This document shows, in pieces, positions 25,087-37,482 of a stretch of DNA of 64,000 bases; the first letter of the stretch is position 1, and the number at the start of each line of letters is the position of its first letter. Position numbers and translations under genes: made by a program. The stretch comes from Lethocerus indicus (taxonomy: Eukaryota; Arthropoda; Insecta; Hemiptera; Belostomatidae): the NCBI GenBank assembly GCA_019843655.1, contig JACDQD010000005.1:29274954-29338953 (forward strand). The letters run 5' to 3'. The notes under the pieces were generated by a model that saw nothing but the letters and a program-made list of their open reading frames with translations, ran no database searches and was not told the DNA's origin.

Positions 25087-25481
25087 AAAAAAATAGATGT
25101 AGTATTAATAATATTGAAAGAATAGTGTGGGCGATTTTTCAGGGAAGTTGCGGTTACTGTGCGGATAAAAGTTTTCCTTCTCTCATACATGAAGGCCATG
25201 CATTATATATTGAAGGATAAGTGGAAATAATTAATTCATCAGAATGGCACTTTTTCTTCATCGGCCCAATATGTTAGTTTCGTGCTGGCTGTTCCAGCCC
25301 CTCCGTGTCCTGGTTAGGTGTGCACGGGTCCAGGCACGCTTTGGATTGTCCCTATATCACTCCATTATGCGGTCCCGGTCTCCCTGTCTCTCTCCTCGCT
25401 ATACTATTCTCCACCTCCGCCTCCGCACACTCTCTCTCGTCCCATGCAAAGTCGAGGAGGACCTTTTGCGACCCTCGTGTA

Positions 25482-25500
25482 CTCTTCTTCTTCTTCTTCT
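25482..25500. repeat. (CTT)6 trinucleotide repeat
   Basis: CTCTTCTTCTTCTTCTTCT, at the end of a TC-rich tract from about 25375. Confidence 0.9.
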
Positions 25501-26618
25501 AGTCTATAGGAGCGGGGAACGTGGGAAAGGTTCGGTTTCGTCGGAGTATATAGTGAGGGGCGTGTACGTGGGTTTATAATCGTGAGCATCTCTAATCAGT
25601 TGAACTGGATTCAACATTGTAAACGCGGCGCTGATTTCTTGTTTTTAACGCTCTCCAACTCGTGTTGTTCCAGCGTCATTCTACTACATTCCTTGATCGA
25701 GACGTTGACCCGAAACTCTGGTCTCAATCGGGAAAAGTTTACGATCTCATACTGTATTATATCCTGAAAATGTGATAGCATCCGTCGCAATTGGAGTAAT
25801 TCCCGCTGACCCCCATACTTGATGAAGAAGATACGATTTAGTTCAGCCGTTCACTTCGGAGTAGAACTTTCGCGTACGCTAACCAGTGGAGTAAAAAGAT
25901 TTGACCCCATAGTTGCTTTGATTGGGCCTAGATTCCTAGGAACGGATAGAGGGAAAGATATTTTTATTCACTCAATTCTGCTTGGCGCAAGATAAACTTT
26001 CTCCTATGGCATAAATCATTCAATCGGAGAACATATATTTAAGGACGATTTTAGTGCGAATGCGTTTTGGGAAAAATCTTTCTCATGAAAGGTAGCCCTG
26101 TGAAGGGTGTTATGTAACGCTGTATGTTGGTCCGTATCTTTTCTGAGTGTGGAATAATAATGATAAAAAATTATATATAGTTCTATGCATTATGTTGTCA
26201 ACTCCAAGGCATGTCCTTCTAATGCGAAAATTGCCATGTCGGTCGTAGGAAATTTTTATTTATTACAAGTTTGACTTTTCTATTCCAAAGGTATCATTGT
26301 AACATCCGCGTCAATTCATTGTAACGTTACGTCGACGTGATAAACTCTCTGTAAGAACAAACCGTTTTATCGTTTTGTTACCAAAAAAAGATCGGTAATA
26401 ATGGCGGGTAATGGGTCTGGAGAAGACGGGGTCATTATAGGGAAGGTTCCCAGCAGGGCGTAGAGGCGAGAGCGGGAGTAGGGACAGGAGCCGAGGAAAG
26501 GGAAGAGCGAGTGGGACATTGTCGAATTAGTTCTGGCCGTGGGAGGGTTAAATCCGAGGTAGCCGGTGAAGGCGACCCGCCGACTCTAACGATGTTATAA
26601 TTGCCTCGGCCGCGTAAT

Positions 26619-27158
26619 TCAGAGGTCCGGACGGGCAGGAGGAGGGCGGGCTAATTGCTCGGGAATTAACAAAGCCAAGAGAAGGAGGGAGAGAGAGATG
26701 GAGAAAGGAAGAGAGGAAGAGGAGGATGAAGAGAGGCCCGCCCCGGGCATTGTGACTACTGTCGGTAATTCATAATAATTAACCCCGAGGTAGGAAGAGC
26801 AGGAACAATGGCGGTGGGAGGGGGGATGATGTATGACCCGTGTTTCCGGCCACCGACAGACGATTAGGAGTTTGTTTTGTGTGAGAATTTGTTTATGCGG
26901 GAGGTCCGCCTTTTTTAACGCATGAAAGGTGCCGCGACTATTGCTCTCGGTAATTGCCGCTCTCGCTTCTTTTTCATTAGGCTCATTTACAAAGCGTTTG
27001 TTTGTTCTTTCCTCGATCTTTTGTCTGGACTTTTCAGAAATTCTATTTCCAATAGGTTCGGAATGACCTAATGTAGTTTTTATAACTAACGCTTTCATTT
27101 CGTTGGAAGGCGTTGAAGCCCAACGTAAAACTGAAATTCCAAAAAAATATCCACGCAT
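26619..27158 (-). other. Long open frame without recognisable domain
   Basis: 179 codons without a stop on the minus strand. The C-terminal third is Ser/Leu-rich and is simply the translation of the GA-rich tract at about 26685-26730. The N-terminal 90 residues are more mixed but show no motif I know. It has no convincing splice sites at its ends, and I think it is most likely a chance frame in moderately GC-rich DNA. Confidence 0.1.
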
Positions 27159-30100
27159 TGCTCCGAGGACAAGTTCACGCCGATGACAGGGCCTAAATAT
27201 TTTTGGCGTTAATCGCTTGCCGGTGATAAAATCGGCGTTGAGTTTTCGAAAGTCGGGCCCATTACCGTTATTATTAAGCGTGGACCGGGGGGGACTCAGG
27301 GGGCGCGGTGTGCGGGTGGGAGATATGGGCGTTAATCCAGCGCCTCGGGAATGTCTAAGGCGTCCGGAATGCCAATAAAACTGTTAACTGGATCCATAAA
27401 TGCTAAGGGCCGTGTGTGGCCTCAGAACCACTCGGCATTCTCCTCCCCAGTCTCTTTCCGTCCCGAGCTTATCTTTCTTTTTCACCCCTCCCCCTCGCTC
27501 AAACCGAGACTTTTTAACGGTTTCGTAACAAGATTTTCAGCGTTGGAATTTCAGACGTCAGGATTTGGATTACACGGCAGTTTATCCGAGAGACGTTTCA
27601 CGCGAAATGGAACTGAGAAATAAAACTCGACATATTTTAGATCCGGCACAAACACCTTCGTCCATCGTTCATTTCATTTGATGGCGAACTTTTATCGGTG
27701 ACTCGATTATGTTATTTGGGATTTGAAATAACTACGCAGGCGTGTGACCTGACGATGAACAAACTTCCGATGTCCATGACCTCCTGACCCAATACCGAAA
27801 AAAAGGAACAACCTACAAATAAAATTGTTAAATCATAAGAAAGTCCTGTACATTACATGATGTCCTCCCAGAAAATGATTTAGATGCAGACACCATAGTT
27901 TGATCACGGGTTTTAAAGTTTATAGAAATATCCCTCTTAAGTTTTATTCGGCCGGTAAAACCAACAATGGAAACCGGAGGAATGGTATTGCGACAACGGC
28001 GAAGGAAAAACAACGATGATTAATATTAACTTAACGAATTGTCCAATGCCCACGTAGCGACTTTGCGCACATTAATTAAGCCTTTTATGAAATGCTAATA
28101 TTGAAACAAGAGCGTAGAAGGAGTGGCCGGGGCCGCGCCTCGTTGCCCCCCCTCGACATCATACATCACTATAACGCCACTCATTCGTTACAAACGGAGG
28201 GTTATACCACGGTTCATCATAACTGAGGGAACTGCTCGGCCCTAATGAGCTTAATGGCATTCAGCCGTGCGCGAAGTCGCGTACGACAGCCTTAATTGAG
28301 AGGTCCACCGGGTGCGTAAATGTACCGCGGCCCATCTATTATATTCTGTTCGAACAGAAACACACGTCCCCGGGACATTTACGAAAAATATTTTCAATTC
28401 CAAGACAGGAATTAGGACCGCGAATTTATAAGTGATGAGACTTACAGTATGAAATATAACTTTTTGCTTATATTTTCTAATTTTGTGTTTATCGGTATTT
28501 CACGGTGAATCTGTTGTCGGACATGAATATAGTCCACGGCTGGCCGAGTGCTGGACACTTATAATCCTGTAGAGTGTAAGAGAGCACCCGCACGTGGTTT
28601 CTTCTGTATTTCACAGGGTGAGGGGAGTCGTTCGATAATTTTAAATTTGGAACGCCCGATACAGAATGGAAATGTCCGGCCTCTCCAGTAACAGGTCCGA
28701 GGTGCATCCCCTTTCTGTCCGGAGGCGGTAGTGTTGGAGGGGGTAAGGGGGTTTGGGTGTTACGCCGTGCTCTTATTGCCCGTTGCACCACCTCCGCGTT
28801 TTATTGCTTTATTTACGAGCCATTTACACTAAACGTCTAGAGGAGGTCTGGGTTCCCCCACGGGGGTCTGACCGGGGGCTTTACGACGTCTCGCGCCGCC
28901 CTCAGACGACCCCTCTCGCTACACTTCTCTTGCAACAATGTTGCCCCAGCTTCGAATAACCGTCGTGGAACAGCTAATCTGACGATACTTCCAGTTATAA
29001 ATAATAACTGCCTAGCATAATTTCCCATCCGTTCATTGCAGCTACATCTAACGAGTTAAATATCTTGTGATTTTCCTCAATATATAGACCCTACTGTCAA
29101 GATACTTAATCAGCAGCCGATTTCAAATTTCCAGACAGATAAAGCATCGAGGGGCGGACAGTTTCCTCTGGCATGATATTCCGGATATAAAATCTATGTT
29201 ATTAAAAATAAAATGTTATTCTGTGTCATCCCTTTGTGTATAATATAATACTGTCGGTACTGACAAACCAAGATGGCTTCGCGGACATGAATGGTTTATG
29301 TTTATCGTCTGTTGTTGGAAAATTCTGCCAGTGTTTGGGCTATTAACATGCGGCCGGATGTCTCAACCGAGTTGCCATTACAAAAAAAACGCGTCAAATT
29401 TATCGCGGTCTAATTCTTTTATTTTGACCGCTACTGTTGGGAATTGAGAGGGTCCTTCTTGTGGAAGGCTGGAATGTTCTCACTCTGCCGACGGGCGACA
29501 GTCTGTTTATGTTGTGTCAGTGATGAACTAGCGCGTGGCGTACCACCGGAAATCCGTTCGGGTAGTCCCCGTTCGACTCTGGAACTCATTTGGACCGGTT
29601 TAGCCTGGAGCAGGGGGAGGGGGGGGCGCGTTATATTGGAGGCGTTGTGGCCCCCTTTATTCGAGGGGGGGAGGGCCCCCCGCCCACCCAAAACCGGGCA
29701 TACAAATATCTTCATTTGTCCGCCTACCTCGGGCCCGCCTTCCGTTTAACCGAAAATCTCCGGGGCTTAAATGAGCGGGGAAATGAACGCGGATCCGCCG
29801 CCTGGGGGAGTTCTTCGGCTTATTAAACTGGTTTCAGAAATGAAATACGGCGGTGCTATGTTTTTTCCCCCTTCTTAATATAAGAGATTTGGCCCATTTC
29901 ATTCGTTCTATCCGACGTTTTTGATACTTATTACACATTAGGTTCAAAATTCGGGTCCCGCGGTGGAATCTTCTCATCCGAGTTAATCTCCCCGCCCCGT
30001 AGGTAAGACCGGTGGCTCACAGTGATCTGCACACGGGGCACTCTTTATCTAATATATATGTACATATATTTGTATGAATATGTATTTTTATTATTTTTGG

Positions 30101-31482
30101 ATTATGTCCATAGAGAATATACAGAAAAGAGTAATTTACGAAAAATTATTTGTCGGAATGATGGTAGTATTTTTACAAATAAACGTTATTACTGGCCGTG
30201 TTTTTAGAGGATACAAAAATGAATATAATCTACAATCCCCCCCCCGCAACCAGCTACCGCATACTAGTCGAACTTACCGGTCGGCCGAGTCTCCTATTAG
30301 ATCCTGTTATTCCGGTAAAGCGATATCAAATAATTCACTGATTGTCCGGCACAAACAATGAGCGATATGTCGATATCCGGTCGGATATTCCGATCGGGGC
30401 GATATGTTAACCGGCAATATGGCCGGGCGTGTCGTTAGCCCTTTATGTCAGACACGACCGCCGAGAGGATCACAATCACTAAAAACCAGTATTATGCTTG
30501 CGGTGTGAGCTGGGCCCTTAACCGCAAGCAATTTATGATCGGTCGGACACCGCTCCTATGCCACTGACCTCCACACAGAAAGATCGCTCCTAAGTCCCCT
30601 AAGTTTCAATACCCCTGTCTGTTTCAAAGCTTACGCGATTCAACAATAAAAAGCGACAGTCGACCACCACGGAGTCATTCATATTTATAGACAGGGCATG
30701 CCGTACGTTAAAAATTCATTTCCTAATATCATTTAAGTTTTGGGGGGTCTTCGACCTTATGTACTTACAGTGCGTATACTTCGGATGAAGACATGCGTAA
30801 ATACCTCAATATATCACGGAGCTTATAATAAAAGGTTTTGTTCGAAAATATTAGAGTAATTTAAACTAATTTGGACCACTATAATACATTCGTTAATTTA
30901 GTCTAGTTCTATACGGTCTTGGATTCCCATCAACTTAATCAGCAGTCCATCTGGAAATTAATGACCTGCATTGTTGCACTAACATTAAAATTGTTTTTAA
31001 ATGACGATATGTATTGATAATTTATCTTATCTCTACAAGCTCGTTTTACACTTGAAGACAGTAATTGGTATCTCACCGTAATAAGTAACATTAATATAAT
31101 GAACTACTTAAGGGAATCGACTTCAATAAGTATTTTGAACTCCTCGTTGCTCAGCGGCTTACCCTACGATTCTATAAATCTCATTTCCGACGGAATTTAT
31201 ACAATCAAGTTTCGAATTAACTACAGCCAGAAGTATAGAGGTCATCGGGGAGTGTCCGTACGGGAGGAAATGAAGGGGAGATTGGTAGGGAGGCCCGCTT
31301 ATAAATCACGTGTCATTAGTCGGTTCCCAACGGACGGATAGTGTCAAAGGTGTAGTTTATGCTTAATATTATATTAATTATAATCTATCTTGGCCGTGGC
31401 GGGGTGGGGTAAGAAAGATGATAGGACATGTTTACGGTAGTGATAGGCGAGTGTGGTATGGAAGGGCATGGTTTGATTAAGA

Positions 31483-31512
31483 GGGGTGCGGCGGGAGGGG
31501 TTGGGAGGGGGG
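31483..31512 (+). other. G-quadruplex candidate
   Basis: Five G-runs on the plus strand: G4, N6, G3, N1, G4, N2, G3, N1, G6. Loop lengths are within the usual folding rule. Confidence 0.5.
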
Positions 31513-31610
31513 TGGTTGAAGGGCGGTGTCTTACCTACCGCAGTCGTCACGTGGGCGAGACTCGAACCACCGGCCACACCAGCCAGGGCCAGAACCAGAA
31601 CCAGAAAGCC

Positions 31611-31632
31611 AGAGAGAGAGAGAGAGAGAGAG
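31611..31632. repeat. (AG)11 microsatellite with AGAACC units upstream
   Basis: A perfect AG run preceded by CCAGAACCAGAACCAGAA. The minus strand gives a Ser/Leu-rich frame. Confidence 0.92.
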
Positions 31633-33317
31633 CCAGAGATCACAATCTATTCTAATGGTCTGCGGGGACCCAGTGCCCCCTTTCACCCGCCCCGGGGGCA
31701 CTACCCAACAGCGCACGGACAATAGGCCCACAATGGCTTCGGCTTAATTTCTTATTAATATATGAAGATAGAGTTACCGATGGAAACGGTTGAAAAAGAA
31801 ATCTGTTGTCAGCGCGTGGTGGCCTTTATTTACCGTACCACGTCGGTAGTACCACCGGTGAAGAATGTTCAGCGACTTGTTATTAGTTTAGTCACCTTGA
31901 TTCTTTAAAGGAACCAGCGACGGTTCTTGTTTAAAACTGTGAACTCAGTATCCGGTAGAAACGATCAATGTGTAGAGCAGCAGTAGTGAGTGCTTTGGAA
32001 ATAATATTGAAGTCGCCAAATTGTTTTGGAAAAAAATCGCTGACGCGTAGGTGAAAAAATGTAGTAACGGATTGCTACTGCCGGTAGCGAGAGGCCGAAA
32101 GGGGTCTAGCACGGGGCGAAAGTTTTGCTTGTCGGTGCTGAACATTCCCACGACAAAATCGTTAATTTTATTCGGCAACAGCATTCGAATATTAAAAATA
32201 CAAGTTTTATAATCTAGAACGTTACGCTTGTTTCCTGCAGGACGCAAAGTTCATCCGAGTTCAGAAACGCGGCGGACGGTACCGTTTTGTTTTATTCAAA
32301 TACACGTCGTGAATATTTTAAATAATACAAAGGCGCATCGAAAATTCATCCTGCGAATAACCTTTATTGGATCATGCGAACGGCGGAATGTCGTCACCGG
32401 GGCACGAGCGAAATTGGGTTGAGCAACAGCGGGGCGATCTTAAAGATCATCCTTTTCACGTTCAAAAAGAGGATCGCCCCCCTCGGCTCAATTACATCAA
32501 CGGGCTCAGTTTTAGGCGCAGAAATCCATCTCTCAAACTGAAATTAACATACACGACCATGAATTCAATACAGATATTATCTCGGACCTTCCGTCATCTC
32601 ATAAATATTCAGCCATTTATTCAAATAGACACCCGGGGCCGCTATATTTTTTCTAGTCTCCCTCCCCCCTTCAGTTTTCTCCACAATGAAGACGCGAGTA
32701 TCAGATAACCCGGCTGACACGTTGCTCCTGGTCGACGAAATTAATTTGTCGTGATTAAAATAACTCACGATGTATGACGCGGCGAATACCCGTACGAAAA
32801 ATGCGGACGGGCGGGCGAATGGTGACATATTCAAAATTACAAGTGGCAGCGCTTGTAACGTTACAAGAAGGTGCAATAGCCCGGATGGGACTTATTTCCA
32901 AAGTCAAGAGTAGGATAATAGGAGAGTTGAGAATGTAGTTTAGTTACAAAATGTGTAGCTGCTTTCGCTGGTATTGCTAGCGCTTGCCTGGAATCTTGTG
33001 ACGGCATTCGGGCAGTCAGGAATCGAAAGGAAATCAAGTTCCGCCGGGTTTGTTCCCTAAGTTGGAAGGTCTGTGTAATAATGGGCGGTAGCGAGGGCGG
33101 ACAGCGAGTGCGTGTGTAGAGACAGAGAAGAGAGGCGGAGAGAAGAGAATGGAATATAGGAGAGAGTGGGATTGGCGGGGGGGGGGGAGGCGGCCCGGGC
33201 CCCTTGATGGCGTGGTGATATTATTATTAAGATGAGGATGGGGGGCCGGAAGCACGTATGAGCTTTCCCACAGGCCGAGGGGCCCGTAACTCGAGCCGAT
33301 TAGAATCAGACGAGAGG

Positions 33318-33409
33318 GACAGAGACAGAGACAGAGACAGAACAAGGATCCTCCCATCAGTCCTCGCTCTCTCGCTCCTTCTCCTCCTCCTCCTCCTCCT
33401 CCTCCTCCT
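33318..33409. repeat. (GACAGA)4 and (CCT)n repeats
   Basis: A perfect hexanucleotide repeat at 33318-33341, and a CTC/CCT trinucleotide run at 33379-33409. TC-rich tracts continue to about 33620. The poly-Leu frame across here is noncoding. Confidence 0.92.
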
Positions 33410-34325
33410 TCTGCCCGTTAATTCGGTGTCCCCTCACGTAGAATGTCCCATGCATAATTTGGCCAGCGGTTTACTCGGACAGTAAATCATCGTGGTTCTC
33501 TCTCTCTCTCTTCTCTCGTCCTCCTTCTCCCACTTCACTCCCTATCACTATATCTCTCTCTCTTCTTACTTCCCGAGTCTCATCTATACTCCTTCGCTAT
33601 GTATGCTCCCTCTCTTTCAGTCGAATATCGCCCCCACTCCCGCTACAGAACCGACATTGTACCATTTAGGCCTTCTGGTTTGCTCAGTTTTAAACGTTTA
33701 CATAGTGTCCGGGTAATATTAACATTATTGTACAAAATTCAATTACCGGGAGATTATCCGAAACCGTCCATTATGTTGCCGGTCGTACAGGCCATTCGGT
33801 TAATTCAAATTAGCAATTTATAAAAAAGTTAGGAAATACTTATAAGAGGTAAAATATAATGGGACCCCACCTCAGAATTAGACCGATGTGCCTGATCGTT
33901 CCTTCGCTATCCTACATGACTAATTGTGCGAATGGAATTGCTAATAACAATCACACTCATTGGTAAGAACCGTGTAGCAAAATAATTGCCTATATCCCCA
34001 ACAAATAATAATTGAATTGCTTCAATTGGATTAACGAATCCGCCCCTGTAGTTTGTTATACTTTCGATTTATGGGGCGATAACTTGAAACAGGTGGGAAA
34101 ATTCGTGTTCGGGGGTACATCGTTTTTAAACTGAAGCCCAATTTGGAGTTATCCGTGGGGCGATTTAAAAGGCATTATTACAAATGTGCAAAAGCCGGCC
34201 TACCGGTACAGAAATAAAGCATCACGATTCTATTAGCGCCGAAGTAGAAAGAGGAACTGGGAAGTCCATGCCCCCTTATGTTTCCTCTCTGTTGCTCCTT
34301 CTCTCCCACATTCGCTATTTATGTG

Positions 34326-34369
34326 TCTCTCTCTCTCACTCTCTCCCTCTCTCTCTCTCCTCTCTTTCA
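34326..34369. repeat. TC-rich microsatellite
   Basis: Imperfect (TC)n broken by A and CC. Confidence 0.9.
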
Positions 34370-36361
34370 TAATGGGTTGTGGCAGGCGGGGCAGCTTGGA
34401 ATTATGACGGAATAGCTGCTCTTCCTCGGGACCGGCCGTAATTTCTATTATTAGAGACAGGTCCGGACAGTGTGGGATGCAGCAATCGGACCAAAAGCGC
34501 AGTTCATATTTTATAATGGAGTACCGGCCGCTTTTTAATAAGGCTCGCGGTGCGTACAACCGCAACGCCTCCGCACTCAGCTTTCCGTCCCTCAGTTTCA
34601 TATACACTCGCCAGTAATACTGATGTGAATTTAGAGAAAAATATTAATACACCGAAGGCACTGCATTACCTTAATATTGATAAAGAAACTTGTTTAAAAC
34701 CTTAACTAATTCTATTCGTGTCTTTGAAAATTACGAATAATACTTATCAGTATGTTATAAATATTTATTGTTAACCCTCTAAACTAGAATGATTATAAAC
34801 ATGATTGGGGAGTTTATGAATTACACATTGTTGATCATGATCAACATTTTTATTTCGATTTATATAGTAAACAATTTTTAACTTTATTGCAAGAAGTCAA
34901 GAAAAATGAGCTGTTGGCTCGGGAAAGCGTTCGTAGTGGCAAGGATTGCATTCAATCATTCTCTAAAAGCGTTTCTCTCGTGGGGTGAAAAATAATTGAT
35001 ACGTTTTTATGCAAAACGGAATGGCCGCCTCTGCATTGTCGGGCTAAACGCGTTTTAATGAAGCGACGGAGCGCAATTTCACGGCGTCGGGCCCTTTTGT
35101 CGGCCCGAGTCGGCAATCAAATTTCGATTAATTCCCTTATTTGTATTCAATCAGTCGTCTTAATCGGAAACAGGGTGGGGGGGGGACGGGGTGGGAAAAA
35201 AGAAACGAAATCCTCGGGCTTTCCGTGAAGAGGATTTTTAAATAATAAAAACGCTTAACACATCGTAAAATACGATGATGGTTCTATCAATGGCAGCGGT
35301 TGAAGAAGGGGGGCCCTGTTGTTGAATCCGTAATTTCCCATTAGGCCTTTTCCCCCTTCCCCTCTAACCGCCCCCCGCCATTTAGGCTCAGGGCCCGGGC
35401 CTTTTTTCGCGCAAAAGATTGTAATTCCTTCGCGGCTTGTTAATAGCCAATTACCGGCCAGCCGGGTAATGGGCCCCGAGGGGGCCGTGATTTATTATTA
35501 TTATTAATATTGGAAATTATTATTGGAGGGACGTGACGCCAACGCGAAGAGGCCCGCCGCTTATCCCGTACGCAGACGTTAGGGACCCGCAATAATTGGG
35601 ATTGTCAAAAAAGACCGAATGTATTTTCATTATATTGGGAATTTAGGAATTCCCGTATTCGTGGAGTCGTCGTCGTCGTTATATTCGGTAAGAAACGACG
35701 AATATTACTTATTATTAGTAGGCATATAACATGTTGCCGAAATAATTTCCTGTAATTGGGAGATATAAATCATTATTGCCTCAGGGGTAGTGAAAATAAT
35801 AGGAAAAATTATTCTAACACTGAAGACATTTGGAACAATATCTGGAAATCAAAGCTTTGTTTTACTTTAGGGGGAGGGCGCTACGCCAACAAATAGATTA
35901 TTCCGTGCTCTTGAAAACGCATAATAAAAAAAAACAAATTCTGACTCGTCCGTAAGGGGAGGCAATTAAGCGAAGTGCTAATAAAATAAGGGTCGGCCCC
36001 GGCACAATGGAATAAGTGATTAAGTGTCGGTCGGGGACGCACCCGGAATGTAATAATGGTTTTAATTACGGCCTCGTCTTTCGGGGCTTCAACACCGATC
36101 TTATCTCCGGGTCCGAGTAATGACGTCCCACACAAAGTAGGCCTGACAAATTGGTTTTTGTTTTACCCAACCCAACTGTTCACTCTTTAATCCCGTTTCT
36201 TTTCCGTCGACGCATTCATTTTGCCAGCATTCTAATGCAAATCTCCAGTATGTTCAAACATGTATATATTTCTAAATTCTAGTATAGAGTTTTTTTTATT
36301 ACGGTACATGGTATTTAAATCATGAGGTGCATCACTTACCAATAAACATAAATAAATTGCG

Positions 36362-36377
36362 ATATATATATATATAT
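36362..36377. repeat. (AT)8 microsatellite
   Basis: Short AT run in an AT-rich stretch. Confidence 0.9.
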
Positions 36378-37003
36378 TGGGATGTATTTGCTCATTTAAA
36401 TGCTTTATAGATTATTGACCGTTAGTACTGTTGTTCGTGGGAATGTTTGTAGCGATGTCGCCTGATGATTCATACTAAGAGGACGCTCTTTTTTAATCCA
36501 ACTTTGAAAATTAAACTACAGACGGGTGTTAATAAAAGACCGGTTAATCAGATATTTAGGTGATGCGGGGTGGGGGCACCCAGCTGCCCGCCACTCGAGG
36601 AGCGCGCTATGACAACGGCCCTGATCCTAATTATTAATTCCGAGCGGCTCCCCATTGTTAAGATAGGAGCACATATGTTAGTCAGTTTAGTGTACGTGTG
36701 TGACGGACCGACCATTGTTGGGGCCCGGACCCCACCCCAAAGCCCGCCTACCACTTAACACGCTACCTAATGAATTACGTACACCGGTAAAAACCGATTT
36801 TTAATGGAAAACAGACGTGAGCCTGCCCCGCTTACGACACATGTCCGCGGTGTTAAAGGGAACCTGCTTCCACATCGAGTTAGTCCACTACCGAAATTAC
36901 AACACCAATCGGGCAGAAACCACTATTTGGAATATAGTACACCCAACACTTACTATACAACTATATTACATTCATAGGGGCTAGGAATGTCGGAAATTTT
37001 CTC

Positions 37004-37348
37004 CGAGGGGTTGGAATACTGTAGATTTCGTGTGTTTCTGTCTCCTCTCGCTGGTTCGATCTTTTGCTAGACCGGTTTCGGCTGCTCGCCATCTTCAGTA
37101 GCGGTCTTAGTCACTGTTTTGACTTTGGATGTTTTTTGGGGCATCATCACTGCACTGTCGCTGTCATTGACGTCCCCCCAAAACACAATTTATATACCCA
37201 GACATTAATACAACCGCCACGGTACAAGTGACAGTGACAGTGCAGTGAGGATGCCCCAAAAAACATCCATAGTACCAACAATGACTAACACCGCAACTGA
37301 AACAAAAGACCAAACCAGCGAGAAGAGACAAAAAAACACACAAACTAC
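37004..37348 (-). mobile_element. Longest family element, copy D
   Basis: About 345 bp with two long inverted arms, roughly 37021-37165 and 37220-37348. They share GTAGATTTCGTGTGTTTC, CTCGCTGGTT and GGATGTTTTTTGGGGCATC, and a CACTGCACTGTC.CTGTCA segment near the centre. The tail CGAGGGGTTGGAATACTG at the left shows minus orientation relative to copy B. The centre (about 37166-37219) is AT-rich and short. The left arm keeps an intact hammerhead core. The right arm has lost that block and joins CAACTG directly to AAACAAAAGACC. There is no coding capacity and no clear target duplication. The long arms would fold into a large hairpin if transcribed. Confidence 0.75.
37066..37102 (-). ncRNA. Hammerhead ribozyme-like motif, core intact (copy D)
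   Basis: On the minus strand: GCTA, CTGAAGA, T, GGC-GAGCA-GCC, GAAA, CCGGTC, TAGC. Stem I is a perfect 4-bp pairing. Stem II is GGC/GCC with a five-base loop. Stem III is the palindrome ACCGGT, so it can form between two molecules or as a strained hairpin. The cleavage C follows GGT. This is the cleanest match to the hammerhead consensus in the window. The single extra U after CTGAAGA is the main departure from the textbook core. Confidence 0.65.
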
Positions 37349-37447
37349 TACTAGGCCTAGGCCACATATTTTCTGGTAGAGTTTCGTGCACCCTATGTGT
37401 CTTTCCTTTAGTCTGTCTTATTAATCGTGCTAATTTCTCGCCTATTA

Positions 37448-37482
37448 TCTAGACCGCTTTGGTATCCCAATCAGTAGCACTC
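37448..37482 (-). repeat. Relic hammerhead block next to copy D
   Basis: Minus strand: GTGCTACTGATTGGGATACC, then AAAGCGGTCTAGATAA. It keeps GCTACTGA and GGTCTAG at the right spacing but has lost the GAAAC core and shortened stem II. It lies 100 bp past copy D and is probably an older, separate insertion. Confidence 0.35.

Larger units (their letters stand above)
25087..31482. other. Gene-free stretch
   Basis: TC-rich tract 25375-25500, a purine-rich block at 26400-26740, GC-rich blocks at 28660-28930 and 29540-29830 with G-runs, and a CGATAT cluster at 30321-30405. No supported gene; frames up to 180 codons are compositional. Confidence 0.55.
31633..37003. other. Gene-free stretch rich in simple repeats
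   Basis: Simple repeats at 33318-33620 and 34326. AT-rich DNA at 34620-34880. A GC/ATTA block at 35030-35560 with G-runs, GGCCCC motifs and ATT-rich linkers. AT-rich DNA at 36230-36420. Short open frames without domains. Confidence 0.55.

Noticed and set aside
31374..31731. Overlapping frames and a GGTTCGAGTCT box resembling a tRNA B box (minus strand)
   Set aside because: No pairing T stem, no A box at the right distance and an AG microsatellite where the tRNA body should be.
33258..33485. Poly-Leu open frame
   Set aside because: Direct translation of the (CCT)n repeat.
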